This document shows positions 53,207 through 62,459 of a stretch of DNA of 64,000 nt, in pieces. The stretch covers positions 372,001 to 436,000 of the forward strand of contig NZ_LMOD01000004.1 in assembly GCF_001423485.1 (NCBI RefSeq), in the 5' to 3' direction. The first letter of the stretch is position 1. Every line of letters begins with the position of its first letter. Below the pieces are notes generated by a model. The model was not told where the DNA came from, did no database searches, and saw only the letters and a list, made by a program, of their open reading frames with translations. The position numbers were made by a program, and so were the translations under genes. This DNA comes from Microbacterium sp. Leaf320. Lineage in GTDB: Bacteria > Actinomycetota > Actinomycetes > Actinomycetales > Microbacteriaceae.

Positions 53207-54036
53207 GCTCGGCGCTTGTACTTCTGCTTGCCGCGGGCGCCTGGCTGTTCTTGCAGTATCTTGCCGCGCAGGATCGGATCTTGGAGCAAGACAACAAGAT
53301 CCAGCAGCAGCGCGAGCTCATCGAAGAGAAGGAGTCTTTCGGTGCGGCCATGGGCACGTTGATGACGACGACGGAGAAGTTCGATGCGGTTCTCACTGCT
53401 TCTGTCGTCCCGTGGGAAACGTACGAACGCCTGGCCGAGCGCGCGTGGACTTTCCGCTGGGACGTGGCGGAGCTCGCGGCCGCCACGGATCAGGTCGAGT
53501 TCGAGACCCAACAGCTGGAGCAGGCCTGGGCCGTGGCGCAGCTCGAGATGCAGTCGAACGCATCCGGGAGCGTCTACGAAGCAGTTATCGACAGCCTCGG
53601 TGGCGGGTTCGTGCGCTCGGTTCTCGACAACGAGTCGTGCGACGGCGGCGAATCAGTCCTGGGTTGCGTGTATGAAAACGACCCGCTTGTGGTCCACTTT
53701 GATGCGGCCGAGAACACTCAGCCGTTCATGACCGACGAGATCCGTACCGGTATCGCGTATCACGAGTTTGCTCATGTGCTGCAGTTCACCAATCCCGAAG
53801 CGTCCGAGGTCGCAGTGACGTCCTTCGGCGGCGACTGGGAAGTCATGGCGGACTGTTTCGCGCTGACTTATCTGCCCGGTTGGGCTCTCGATCACGTTGT
53901 CTGGACGAGCTCGCATGAATACTGGGAGGTCAGCATCGGCCACGGCGTGACCTGCTCAGAACCTCAGCGACAGGCCGTGCGCGACTGGTACGGTCAGGTC
54001 GGCGTGCAGCCGCAGACCATCGGAACTGAACACTGA
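53149..54036 (+). CDS. Membrane-anchored HExxH metallopeptidase-like protein
   Basis: 295 residues. TM helix about 14-37, a coiled coil (QDRILEQDNKIQQQRELIEE), then an extracytoplasmic domain with HEFAH at 205-209 and WEVMADCFAL about 20 residues later. HExxH plus a downstream Glu in ExxAD is the gluzincin zinc-ligand pattern, so a surface zinc protease or a descendant. Start TTG 53149 is the first possible one and lacks a ribosome-binding site; the true start may lie upstream through a frameshift. Confidence 0.65.
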   Translation: MDTRPSRRSGGAKVAVWLLSSALVLLLAAGAWLFLQYLAAQDRILEQDNKIQQQRELIEEKESFGAAMGTLMTTTEKFDAVLTASVVPWETYERLAERAWTFRWDVAELAAATDQVEFETQQLEQAWAVAQLEMQSNASGSVYEAVIDSLGGGFVRSVLDNESCDGGESVLGCVYENDPLVVHFDAAENTQPFMTDEIRTGIAYHEFAHVLQFTNPEASEVAVTSFGGDWEVMADCFALTYLPGWALDHVVWTSSHEYWEVSIGHGVTCSEPQRQAVRDWYGQVGVQPQTIGTEH

Positions 54037-54390
54037 GCGAACACGACTCTGTGCGTTGCGGATTCGTGCAGGAGACGGAGGCCGTGGGAGCCAAAGGAAC
54101 AAGTGGAACTCTGACTGGGCGGGCTCCACGGGCATTTTCGTGCCGATGAGGAGGAGGCGTCGACGTGTCCGGCGGAGAAGGTAGAGGAGCACGTGCCCGC
54201 CGACTGCGGATCCGAGCAGTGCGACGGCGACCGCGGTCGCGATCCAGAACGTCGGCGCGGTCGCTGAATTGTAGGAGGCACCCCACTGGCTGAGGGTAAC
54301 GCTGCCGATACCGCAGATGAGACCGACGTAGGCGGCTGCGGCGAGCCCGATCACGGTGCAGATGTTCCGGACGATGCGGACCGTGGTCAT
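53956..54390 (-). CDS. Membrane protein, two TM helices
   Basis: 144 residues: TM1 ICTVIGLAAAAYVGLICGIG, TM2 WIATAVAVALLGSAVGG, then a basic tail. The 3' end overlaps the convergent metallopeptidase gene by 81 bp, so the annotated end is uncertain. No family recognised. ATG 54390. Confidence 0.5.
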   Translation of the reverse strand: MTTVRIVRNICTVIGLAAAAYVGLICGIGSVTLSQWGASYNSATAPTFWIATAVAVALLGSAVGGHVLLYLLRRTRRRLLLIGTKMPVEPAQSEFHLFLWLPRPPSPARIRNAQSRVRSVFSSDGLRLHADLTVPVAHGLSLRF

Positions 54391-54411
54391 CGACTCTTCG
54401 ACATGAAGGCG

Positions 54412-54576
54412 TCACTCGGTGTATTGACCGAATTGTTCGGCGTCAGCGGCCTCTGCACGGCGCTGGAACGTGACTCCCGTGGTGGACTCGCCCACCAATC
54501 TGGGTGAGTTCGGAGTCGGCGGAATCCACTGCTCCCGTGGTGCCAAGCTGTCGTCAGTGTGTTTCTCGTGGTTCAC
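54412..54576 (-). CDS. 54-residue polar peptide
   Basis: A perfect AAGGAGG lies 5 nt before GTG 54576, which strongly supports translation. The peptide is hydrophilic and acidic at the end (AADAEQFGQYTE), without a TM helix, signal peptide or Cys. It may be co-transcribed with the membrane protein 21 bp downstream. Function unknown. Confidence 0.5.
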   Translation of the reverse strand: MNHEKHTDDSLAPREQWIPPTPNSPRLVGESTTGVTFQRRAEAADAEQFGQYTE

Positions 54577-54801
54577 GCAGGCCTCCTTCCTACTCGAGGA
54601 TCGGCGGCAGACCGTGGTCCTCAGACGTCTCTCTGCCGTCGAAACAGGGCTCGCACTAGAGGCACGCCCCTTGCCCGCCAGTGATGGCGGTCCATGCTGC
54701 GGTCGATGGCACGTGGACGGGCTGGTGTGCTCGCCCACAGACCGGTGAAGCTGTGAGCGAACGAGGACGAGGATGCGTCGGGTGGGTGTGTGGGGCGTCT
54801 T

Positions 54802-54807
54802 TATGAT
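54802..54807 (+). promoter_or_regulatory. -10 element for leaderless DUF1761 gene
   Basis: TATGAT, then 6 nt, then ATG 54814: the same geometry as at 38207-38212. No ribosome-binding site. Confidence 0.5.
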
Positions 54808-54813
54808 CCAGGG

Positions 54814-55239
54814 ATGGAGTTCCCGGAGATCAATGTCCTGGCCGTTGTGGCGGCCACCGCGTCGAGCATGCTGGTGGGGTTCGTGTTCTATCACCCGCGG
54901 GTGTTCGGTACGGGGTGGATGCGCGCTATTGGCCACGCGGAGGAGTCCACCCTGTCGACGGCCGGGTGGGTGTATGCGGTGCCGCTGCTGGGGAGTGCGG
55001 TGACCGCGCTGGTGCTGGCCGTGGCGACGGCGGTGGCGTTCGATGTGTACGGGGGGTCTTTTCTGGTGACGGCGCTGGGTGTATCGCTCGTGCTGTATGT
55101 CGGGATGACGGCCGCCCGGGTGCTCGTGCATGATGCGTTCGATCCGCGCCGGTTCCGAGTCACCGGTTACACACTCCTCAACGAGTTTTTTACCATCGCG
55201 GTGATGGGCTTCATCATCGGGGTGTGGCCTCCCGCCTGA
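54814..55239 (+). CDS. DUF1761-family membrane protein
   Basis: 141 residues, four TM helices. The opening INVLAVVAATASSMLVGFVF plus YHPRVFGTGWMRAIG is the DUF1761 hallmark. Function of the family unknown. ATG 54814 is leaderless by promoter position. Confidence 0.8.
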   Translation: MEFPEINVLAVVAATASSMLVGFVFYHPRVFGTGWMRAIGHAEESTLSTAGWVYAVPLLGSAVTALVLAVATAVAFDVYGGSFLVTALGVSLVLYVGMTAARVLVHDAFDPRRFRVTGYTLLNEFFTIAVMGFIIGVWPPA

Positions 55240-55570
55240 AAGTAGTCCGTGCGGGCGACCGCTCGCGGGTGGGTCGCTGAACCACTCTCGCGCCGCACGT
55301 CGGTGTGTCGGGCGTGGGTGTCTCCGTCTGCTGGGGAGGGGACGACGGTAGACACCCAGCCTCGGCCCGATCCCCACCAGGCCAAGTTCCCCAGAACAGG
55401 CAGGCCCCAACACCCGCTTCATCACAGCATCCCCCTGATCGCGCCGGTACGCAATGGTTCGGCCTCTGCTCTTCGGTGGTGTCGCCCGGTGGAGGGACAG
55501 GGTCCGGCACCCGCGACCGGTGTGGTTGGTGTCGGAGCGGCCATCAGGAACCCGGGTGTAACACCGTGGG
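55240..55570. other. Upstream region of the ECF sigma gene
   Basis: 330 bp. GGAACC at 55547-55552 followed by CGTGGG at 55565 loosely resembles an ECF-type promoter, but the spacing (about 12-13 nt) is shorter than usual. Nothing else supported. Confidence 0.3.
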
Positions 55571-56212
55571 GTGGAGAAACGAATACCAATTGTGACTATC
55601 GAACGTGACCGCGCCGTGAGCGAGGCAGACGTTGTCGATGTGCGCCGCATCGATCGCGACCCGCAGCAGCTTGAGACGCTGTATCGCGCTCATGTATCGG
55701 CGGTGGAGGGGTTCGTCGCTCGACGTTTGACGCATCCCGCCTGTGTGGCTGACGTGACCTCGGAGGTGTTCTTGGCCGCCATCGCGTCGTGCCGCAAGTT
55801 CGACCCTGATCGCGCGACGAACCCGCGGGTGTGGTTGTTCGGCATCGCTTACCGGCTCGTGGCAGAGCATCATCGTCGCAGCGCCCGACGCACGCGCCTT
55901 CAACATGAAGGCGCCCATCTCTCGGTTCTTGAGTCCGATTCGATTGAGCGGTTGGAGGCGCGGATCGACGCGGAGCGTGAAGCGCGAGATTTGCGCGTAC
56001 AGCTTGAGCGGCTCAGCGAGCGAGACCGGGCTCTTCTCGAGCTGACGTCTATTGACGGGCTATCCATCGCCGACGCCGCCGTCGGACTGGGGCTCGCGCA
56101 CGGGACGGCGCGCGTCCGCTTGCACCGGCTGAAGACGAAGCTGCGCACATCCCTGCGACCCGCACCACCGCCGGTGGCGGAACCGACTGCCACCCTCGCT
56201 CACGCTCGATAG
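55571..56212 (+). CDS. ECF-family RNA polymerase sigma factor
   Basis: About 213 residues. Region 2: LETLYRAHVSAVEGFVARRL and RVWLFGIAYRLVAEHHRR. Region 4: LERLSERDRALLELTSIDGL and a helix-turn-helix (IADAAVGLGLAHGTARVRLH). A sigma-70 group IV protein that directs RNA polymerase to stress- or surface-type promoters. GTG 55571 sits 6 nt after TAACAC, perhaps leaderless; GTG 55592 is an alternative. The next gene, 9 bp downstream, is an exported protein that may be its partner. Confidence 0.85.
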   Translation: MEKRIPIVTIERDRAVSEADVVDVRRIDRDPQQLETLYRAHVSAVEGFVARRLTHPACVADVTSEVFLAAIASCRKFDPDRATNPRVWLFGIAYRLVAEHHRRSARRTRLQHEGAHLSVLESDSIERLEARIDAEREARDLRVQLERLSERDRALLELTSIDGLSIADAAVGLGLAHGTARVRLHRLKTKLRTSLRPAPPPVAEPTATLAHAR

Positions 56213-56221
56213 GAGAAACCC

Positions 56222-56821
56222 ATGAACACACTAGACACGTACCAAACTGCCGCACTCGAGAGGCTTCACACGTTTGCCGGCGCTCGATCCACGGCGCGAC
56301 GGCGACGGCGAGCGTCTGTCGTGGGGGTCGCCGGCGGCTTCGCGTTGGCTGGGGTCCTCGCGATGGCGCAGCTCACCACCCCGACACCTGCTTTCGCGGT
56401 CACCGCGAAAGACGACGGACTCCTCATCACCCTGAATTCTCTTGACGCCGAAGAAGCGCTAGAAGCAGAACTCAGTGCTCATGGCCTCGACGCGACGGTG
56501 ACGTTCACCGGTGTCGAAGCCGAGAGCGTCCTGTATGTGACGGATCCTGTGTCGGGGGTCGAGGGCCCGGCCTCCGGATCGTGGACTGGTGTCGGCGGGG
56601 CCGCTGCCGACGCTGAGAGCGCTTCCTGCAGTCCGGGGGATCTGGGCATCACGACCTGGTACGAAGGCACCAGCGCCGTCATTCACATCCCCGCGGGCCT
56701 TCTTGATGAGGGGACGCCGGTTCAGGTCACCGCATCCGGAGATGTGACGGCAAGCGCTGTGGAGTTCACGTGGCAGACGACTGAGGGGTCCTGCGCCGTG
56801 GTCGCCGGGTATGGGCAATGA
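56222..56821 (+). CDS. Exported partner protein of the ECF sigma factor
   Basis: 199 residues. A short cytoplasmic N-terminus with ARSTARRRRRASVV, one TM helix (GVAGGFALAGVLAMAQL), and an outside beta-rich domain with two Cys. The layout (cytoplasmic stub, TM, outside domain, directly behind a sigma gene) is like membrane proteins coupled to ECF sigma factors. No zinc-binding anti-sigma motif (HxxxCxxC) is present. AGGAGA precedes ATG. Confidence 0.65.
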   Translation: MNTLDTYQTAALERLHTFAGARSTARRRRRASVVGVAGGFALAGVLAMAQLTTPTPAFAVTAKDDGLLITLNSLDAEEALEAELSAHGLDATVTFTGVEAESVLYVTDPVSGVEGPASGSWTGVGGAAADAESASCSPGDLGITTWYEGTSAVIHIPAGLLDEGTPVQVTASGDVTASAVEFTWQTTEGSCAVVAGYGQ

Positions 56822-57579
56822 GTCTCGGGTGAGGATGCCTGGGCGCACCAGGGTGCGTCAGCCGCTAAAGGACCCAGCAGGCGTCAGTGACCCAGGTCCC
56901 GACTCGGCATCCGTGACCGAAGTCGACAGCGCCGCCGTCGCCGCTGGGGTGGGCCTCGCTTGAGCGAATTCATCCGCGATTGATGAACAGCGCCCGTCCG
57001 AGTAGAGACTCCTGCCATCGTTCCGTACCGTCAGATATGCGACCACGTGTCGCGCTCGAGATTCCCCAGGTCTCATCGGTGAGAGGCTCGGCGACCCCCA
57101 CGGACGCCGAGCCTCTCCCTCCCCTCCGAACGGGTACGGCCGCGTCGTCGGAAGCGGTCGTGCGGTGAACATCACGCAACCGAGGGTGCGCGTCGACCGC
57201 GGTCCTAACCAGTGCTCGGCAGCGGCCGCTGTTGCCAAGGTTCTCACCGCAGTTCTATAAGGGCGCCCTCGGTCGGGGGCTGCCGGGAGACTGTGAGTCG
57301 GCGCGTGTGCGACGCGCTGCACCCCGAATCGGGGTGCTTGTCCTAGCGTGGGTCGCGGCCCCCCGGATGTTCGTGCGTGTGCTGTTCGTGGAGAGCAATG
57401 AGGGCTGACGTTGCCGCGTGGGGGGCGCCAATCGCGAGTGCGTCGCGGAGCGCGGACCAGTAACGGGACTCGTCGTGCCCGCGGGGGCGCAGGAGGAGTG
57501 GAGCGCACGATGGCGGAAGGTGAGCTGAGCGACACTTGACCGGGCTATCGCTGCGAGAACCGGGTGGGGCACGCGAGGA
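56822..57579. other. Intergenic stretch with one hairpin
   Basis: About 760 bp. Apart from the hairpin at 57081-57117 I see no supported gene. Frames present have Arg/Pro-rich, non-coding-like composition. Confidence 0.4.
57081..57117. terminator. Strong hairpin, terminator-like
   Basis: A 12-bp perfect stem GAGAGGCTCGGC (57081-57092) with 57106-57117 and a 13-nt loop, followed by CCCTCCCC rather than T. Confidence 0.55.
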
Positions 57580-58014
57580 TCAGAGCGTCGGGTGCGCCAG
57601 TAACCCGCAAGTAGTACTCCTGCTGGTCCTCGGTTGTGGCCCGGCCATCGCATCGGAGACAGCGCTGGCGATCTCGTCTCGGTCGTTGGGCGGAATCGTC
57701 CTCAGCGTGACATGAGCAACCGTCCGCATGATCGCGCCCACCGCTTGGAGGCTTTGCTCGAGCTCCGCGTGCGTGACGGTTGCCACCCGGGTTTCCGCCT
57801 GCGGATGGATCACCATCAGGCTCTCCTGTTGAAGCAGCAGCAGGGCCTCTCGGATAGGCGAGCGGGACACGCTCAGCCAGTCCATCAAGATGGCGTCGTC
57901 GAGCAGCTCGCCCGGACCGAGAGTCCCGTCGAGGATTGCGCCTCGGATGGTATCCGCGGCCTCATCGCGTAGTAGCCGTCGTGCGAGCATCCGGGGTGAG
58001 GAAGGAACAAGCAT
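57580..58014 (-). CDS. GntR-family regulator, shortened
   Basis: 144 residues. Winged helix of the GntR/FadR type (about 15-75): AADTIRGAILDGTLGPGELL and LSVSRSPIREALLLLQQESL. Normal FadR-group proteins have about 220 residues with a metal-binding FCD domain; here only about 70 residues follow the wing, and the tail (GPQPRTSRSTTCGLL) looks out of frame. The C-terminal domain was probably lost by frameshift or deletion. It could still bind DNA. Confidence 0.65.
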   Translation of the reverse strand: MLVPSSPRMLARRLLRDEAADTIRGAILDGTLGPGELLDDAILMDWLSVSRSPIREALLLLQQESLMVIHPQAETRVATVTHAELEQSLQAVGAIMRTVAHVTLRTIPPNDRDEIASAVSDAMAGPQPRTSRSTTCGLLAHPTL

Positions 58015-58151
58015 GAGTCCATGGACGCACAAGTTCATGGAATGTTCTTCGGCCTTCGGCGCGATTCCGTCCACGCTGGCTTCCTGGATGCACCGGCGGG
58101 ACTAGGCGGACAGCCTGTGCCTGGCGACCACCGCTGGGGGAGCCTGGGCGC

Positions 58152-59156
58152 TTAGCGCACGACCAGCTCGGGGACAATGAGGGCATGGGCGGCCCCGGAT
58201 CCCACGCAGCTTTGGGTTACGACATCACCCGTCGGGCCCATCAGCAGTTCGAGAACCGCGTTCGCGACTTCTTCGGGCCGCTGTTCGACGCTCGAGAACC
58301 CGAGGGCTTCAGCGGTCGGCGTGTTGTCGAATCCTGTGACGGGGAGTTGGCGGCGTGCATCCCCGCAGGCGAGGAGCGCGCCGACCGCCAGCGAGTCGCT
58401 CGCGCAGACGAGCGCGTCGGCTGTGAGCCCGGCCTCCAGCGCTGCCGCAAACCGCGCGCGGGCGTGGGGGACCGAGTCTTCGGCGATCACACGTTCGCCG
58501 CGCGCGCCGGCGGAACGGAGCGCGTCACGCCAGCCGCGCTCTCGATCATCCCCCGTGCCGGAGCCGGGCGGCCAGCCGAAGAAGGCCACGTTGTCGCCGA
58601 AATGGAGCGCGTGTTCGGTCGCGGAACGTGTTCCTGCCGCACCATCGACGTCGACCCACGAGTGCCGGGGCGCGACCATGTCATCGTCACCCCACGGCCT
58701 GCCGAAGGAGATGAAGGGAAGTCCCTCGGCGTCGAGATGGTCGACGCGGGGATCGTCGCGAAACGTTCCGGAGATGATCGCCGCATCGATCTCCGACCCC
58801 TCCCAGAGCTCTGAGAGTCGGGTGAGTTCGTCCTGTGTCGTGCGAGCGGCATAAACGAGGATGCGCATTCCTCGTTCGCTCGCGCGATCGGTGATCGCAT
58901 GGACAAAACGGTCGAGCACGACGCCGGAGATGCCACCCACATACGGGTCGAGGCGCACGCCGATCGTCGAACTCCGGCGCAGGCGGAGGCGCCGAGCTGC
59001 GGCATGACGGCGGTATCCAAGCGTGTCAATCGCGTCGAGTACTCGCTGTTTCGTCGCGGGGCGCACGATATCGGGCGAGTTGAGAACGTTGGACACTGTC
59101 TGACGGGAGACGCCGGCGTGCGCTGCGACGTCTTCGACCGTGGGCGCCTTCGCCAT
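58152..59156 (-). CDS. LacI-family sugar repressor
   Basis: 334 residues. N-terminal LacI helix-turn-helix VEDVAAHAGVSRQTVSNVLN (6-25), hinge helix KQRVLDAIDTLGYRRHAAAR, then a periplasmic-binding-like ligand domain with CASDSLAVGALLACG and PVTGFDNTPTAEALG. ATG 59156 follows a GAGGAG site. It is divergent from the sugar ABC importer and should repress it through the palindrome at 59229-59242 until the sugar binds. Confidence 0.92.
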   Translation of the reverse strand: MAKAPTVEDVAAHAGVSRQTVSNVLNSPDIVRPATKQRVLDAIDTLGYRRHAAARRLRLRRSSTIGVRLDPYVGGISGVVLDRFVHAITDRASERGMRILVYAARTTQDELTRLSELWEGSEIDAAIISGTFRDDPRVDHLDAEGLPFISFGRPWGDDDMVAPRHSWVDVDGAAGTRSATEHALHFGDNVAFFGWPPGSGTGDDRERGWRDALRSAGARGERVIAEDSVPHARARFAAALEAGLTADALVCASDSLAVGALLACGDARRQLPVTGFDNTPTAEALGFSSVEQRPEEVANAVLELLMGPTGDVVTQSCVGSGAAHALIVPELVVR

Positions 59157-59185
59157 CGCTGCTCCTCGTCTCGTGGGCCGCGCGC

Positions 59186-59215
59186 TTGACACGTTCGCGC
59201 TGACGCCTCTAGCGT
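59186..59215 (+). promoter_or_regulatory. Promoter of the sugar importer operon
   Basis: TTGACA (59186-59191), 18-nt spacer, TAGCGT (59210-59215). Transcription should start near 59222, just before the operator. Confidence 0.75.
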
Positions 59216-59228
59216 ATTGCACACGGCG

Positions 59229-59242
59229 TTTGATCGTTCAAA
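59229..59242. promoter_or_regulatory. LacI-type operator
   Basis: TTTGATCGTTCAAA: a 14-bp palindrome (12 of 14 positions symmetric) with the central CG typical of LacI-family sites. It lies about 7 bp after the predicted transcription start, an ideal repression site for the divergent LacI gene. Confidence 0.8.
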
Positions 59243-59309
59243 TTTCTGGTTCGGACATCCCATCCGCCTTTCGACTGGCCCCGCAATGACTCATCAAAGG
59301 AGAGAGACC

Positions 59310-60560
59310 ATGACTCGGCACATCACACGCACCGTCCTCGGCACCGGGGTGGTGCTCCTGACCACCGCACTCGTACTCACTGGGTGCGGATCGGGCTTCA
59401 CCGGTGACGAGGAGCCGTCCGACTCGTCTGCGCTGACGTCTTCTGACGACGGCCTCACGGTCCTCATCGGATCCTCTGGGGATGCCGAGACCGTCGCGGT
59501 CCAGGAAGCGCTCGACGCGTGGTCGGCGGAATCGGGAACGAAGGTCTCGTTGCAGGTCGCCAGCAACCTGTCGCAAGAGCTCTCGCAGGGATTCGCGGCG
59601 GGTGCGCCCGCCGACCTGTTCTACCTCTCAACCGATCAGATCGCCGGTTATGCGTCGAACGGATCCCTGCAGGCGTACGGGGATCAGCTGAGCAACAAGG
59701 ACGACTTCTATCCGTCTCTCGTGGAGAACTTCACCATTGACGGCGAATTCTACTGTGCGCCCAAAGACTTCTCGACTCTCGCGCTTGTGATCAACACACA
59801 GATGTGGACGGAAGCGGGGCTCACCGATGCCGACATCCCCCAGGGCTGGGAGGAGCTTGCCGCTGCGGCGAAGACACTGACCACCGCGGATCACGTCGGT
59901 CTCGCCTTCGGTGCCGAGTTCCAGCGCATCGGCGCCTTCATGGCACAGGCAGGCGGCGGCCTTGTCGAAGACGGGCAGGTGATCGCTGCCGATGACGCGA
60001 ACGCTGAGGCCCTCGACTATGTCAAGTCCCACCTTGCGGACGGATCATTCGCGTACGCGAAAGACGTCGGCGCCGGATGGGGCGGAGAAGCTCTCGGCAA
60101 GGGGGCTGCGGCGATGGTGATCGAGGGCAACTGGATCACCGGTGCCCTGGCGAACGACTTCAGCTCGCTCGAGTACACCGTCGCCGAGCTGCCCGCCGGG
60201 CCCGCAGGGCCGGGAACACTGCAGTTCACGAACTGCTGGGGCATGGCCGCCGATAGCCCCAACCAGCAGGCGGCACTCGATCTCGTCGAGTATCTGACGA
60301 GTGCTGACAGCCAGCTCGCGTTTTCGAAGGCGTTCGGCCCGATGCCGTCGATCAAGTCCGCAGCCGACGCCTGGACCGCCGACAACGCCGCGCTCGCCCC
60401 GTTCCTCGCCGGAGCTGAGTACGCCCAGTTCCCCCCGAACGAGGACGGCGCCGCCGATGTGATCGCCGACTTCAACGCGCAGCTCGAGTCGCTGAAGACC
60501 ACGGAACCCGCTGACATCCTCGACTCCGTGCAGTCGAACCTCGAGTCGATCGTCGACTAG
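59310..60560 (+). CDS. Sugar ABC transporter substrate-binding lipoprotein
   Basis: 416 residues. Lipoprotein signal with LVLTGCGSG (Cys near 27), then a solute-binding fold of the family 1 type (carbohydrate): VLIGSSGDAETVAVQEALDA, ADLFYLSTDQIAGYA, FYCAPKDFSTLALVINTQMW, AAAMVIEGNWITGAL. It captures a sugar or oligosaccharide outside the membrane and delivers it to the two permeases downstream. AAAGGAGAG precedes ATG. First gene of the operon. Confidence 0.9.
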   Translation: MTRHITRTVLGTGVVLLTTALVLTGCGSGFTGDEEPSDSSALTSSDDGLTVLIGSSGDAETVAVQEALDAWSAESGTKVSLQVASNLSQELSQGFAAGAPADLFYLSTDQIAGYASNGSLQAYGDQLSNKDDFYPSLVENFTIDGEFYCAPKDFSTLALVINTQMWTEAGLTDADIPQGWEELAAAAKTLTTADHVGLAFGAEFQRIGAFMAQAGGGLVEDGQVIAADDANAEALDYVKSHLADGSFAYAKDVGAGWGGEALGKGAAAMVIEGNWITGALANDFSSLEYTVAELPAGPAGPGTLQFTNCWGMAADSPNQQAALDLVEYLTSADSQLAFSKAFGPMPSIKSAADAWTADNAALAPFLAGAEYAQFPPNEDGAADVIADFNAQLESLKTTEPADILDSVQSNLESIVD

Positions 60561-60562
60561 CG

Positions 60563-61623
60563 ATGACCACGAAGCAGGGTGACGCCGCCGCCGGGTGGCT
60601 GTTCACCGCCCCCGTGATCGCGATCCTCGGCGTCTTCCTCTTCGTCCCGGTGCTGATGGCCCTCTGGGTGAGCGTGTCAGACTGGGGAGGACGCGGAAGC
60701 CCCCTCTCCGGTTCCGTGTCGTTCGTCGGTGCCGACAACTTCTCGGCCGTGCTCACAGATGGCGGGCTGGCGACGAAGGATTTCGGCACCGCGCTGCGCA
60801 ACAATGCGTGGTACGTGCTGCTCGTCGTGCCCCTGCAGACCGCGCTCGCACTGTTCCTTGCCATCCTCGTCAACCGGGCGGTGCTGCGCGGGCGCGGGTT
60901 CTTCCGCACCGCCTACTATTTCCCCTCGGTGACCAGCTCCGTCGCGATCACCGTGCTGTGGCTGTACCTCTTTTCGGCGAGCGGCGCGGTCAACGGGGTG
61001 CTGGCGTGGTTCGGGATCAACGGACCGAACTGGTTCAACGATCCGCGGGGCATCCTGCACCTCGTTCTCGACGCAGTCGGAGTCGATTCCGGACCCGCCG
61101 CCCTCGCACAGGGCACCCTGCTCGGTGTCTCGTGGTGGGACTGGCTCGCCGGACCATCGATCGCCATGACCGCGTACATCTTGATGGCCGTGTTCACGAC
61201 CTCGGGCACCTTCATGCTGCTGTTCCTGGCGGGGTTGCAGAACCTCGGTGCAGACGTCGACGAGGCGGCCATGATGGACGGCGCGACGGATGGCAGCGCT
61301 TCTGGCGGGTCACGCTGCCGCAACTGCGCCCCACACTGTTCACCGTGCTGACGCTGGGGCTCATCGGGTCGTGGCAGGTCTTCGACCAGATCTACACCGG
61401 TACCCGTGGCGCCCCGAGTAAGACCACGCTCACGCCCGCCTACCTGTCGTATCAGACCGCGTTCACCAACCAGGAATGGGGTCAGGGAGCGGCCATCGCG
61501 TTCATCCTGTTCGTGATCATCGTCGTGTTCACGCTGCTGCAGCGCTGGGTGCTCCGCGACCGCCCCGTGTCACGGCGTCGGATCCGCGCGTACGAGATGA
61601 CGACGAAAGGAGGTGCATCGTGA
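60563..61623 (+). pseudogene. Sugar ABC permease 1 (MalF type), frameshifted
   Basis: From ATG 60563 the frame reads a normal MalF-type permease ([40 protein letters not shown]) up to the EAA loop EAAMMDGAT. There it slips near 61287-61290 and continues in the next frame as [17 protein letters not shown], the conserved rest of the EAA loop, to the stop at 61623. One missing base explains everything. Either a sequencing error or a very recent loss that would disable the importer. The stop overlaps the start of permease 2. Confidence 0.85.
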
Positions 61624-62459
61624 GACTCTCACGTAAGCAATTGACCTGGCAGATCCTGCTGTACACCGTGCTGATCGGTCTCGCCATCGTCTACATCTAC
61701 CCGTTCCTCGTGCAGGTCGCGACGAGCTTCAAGACTGACGAAGAAGCCGCACCCAGCGGCATCTCCCTGATTCCCGAAGTGTGGACGTTTGCCGCTTACG
61801 AACGGCTGTTCGCGCGCAGCGACTTCCCCTCCTGGTTCGTCAACAGCGCGATCGTGACGATCTTCGTGACCGCCGGGCGGGTCTTCTTCAATTCGCTCGC
61901 CGGCTACGCGCTCGCCCGCCTGCACTTCCGGGGACGGAACGTGGTCTTCGCTGCGCTGATCACGGTTATGTCGGTGCCGGCCGTCGTTCTGCTGATTCCC
62001 AAGTTCCTCGTCATCAATCAGCTCGGGATGTTCAATTCGTATGCCGGCATGATCCTGCCGCTGCTCGTGGACGCCGCGGGGGTCTTCATCATGAAGAACT
62101 TCTTCGAGTCGATCCCGGTGTCTGTCGAGGAGCAGGCCCGCATCGACGGCGCGGGTACGTTCCGTATCTTCTGGTCCGTTGTGTTGCCGATGGCGACCCC
62201 CGCGCTGATCACGATCGTGATCCTCTCGTTTCAGGGGTCATGGAACGAACTCAGCCACTTCATCGTGTCCACCAACGATCCGGCACTGACGACCCTGACG
62301 AAGGGCGTCGCGTCCCTCGCGAGCGGCCAGCTCAGCCAAGGGACGCAGTATCCGCTTAAACTCGCCGCCGCTCTCATCATGACGATCCCCGTCGCCGTGA
62401 TGTTCTTCATCTTCCAGCGACGCATCATGAATTCCACAGAAGGAGCCGTTAAAGAATGA
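61620..62459 (+). CDS. Sugar ABC permease 2 (MalG type)
   Basis: 279 residues, six TM helices. EAA motif: [21 protein letters not shown]-terminal [22 protein letters not shown] followed by ATSFKTDEE, as in MalG-type permeases. GTG 61620 has a near-perfect AAAGGAGGTG site and overlaps the previous stop. No ATPase gene is in the operon, so it probably uses a shared MsiK-like ATPase encoded elsewhere. Confidence 0.92.
   Translation: MRLSRKQLTWQILLYTVLIGLAIVYIYPFLVQVATSFKTDEEAAPSGISLIPEVWTFAAYERLFARSDFPSWFVNSAIVTIFVTAGRVFFNSLAGYALARLHFRGRNVVFAALITVMSVPAVVLLIPKFLVINQLGMFNSYAGMILPLLVDAAGVFIMKNFFESIPVSVEEQARIDGAGTFRIFWSVVLPMATPALITIVILSFQGSWNELSHFIVSTNDPALTTLTKGVASLASGQLSQGTQYPLKLAAALIMTIPVAVMFFIFQRRIMNSTEGAVKE

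Noticed and set aside
54412..54576. Lasso peptide or other RiPP precursor
   Set aside because: A PxL-like leader and Thr residues are present by chance, but no cyclase, leader-binding (RRE) or protease genes lie nearby and the core is not typical.
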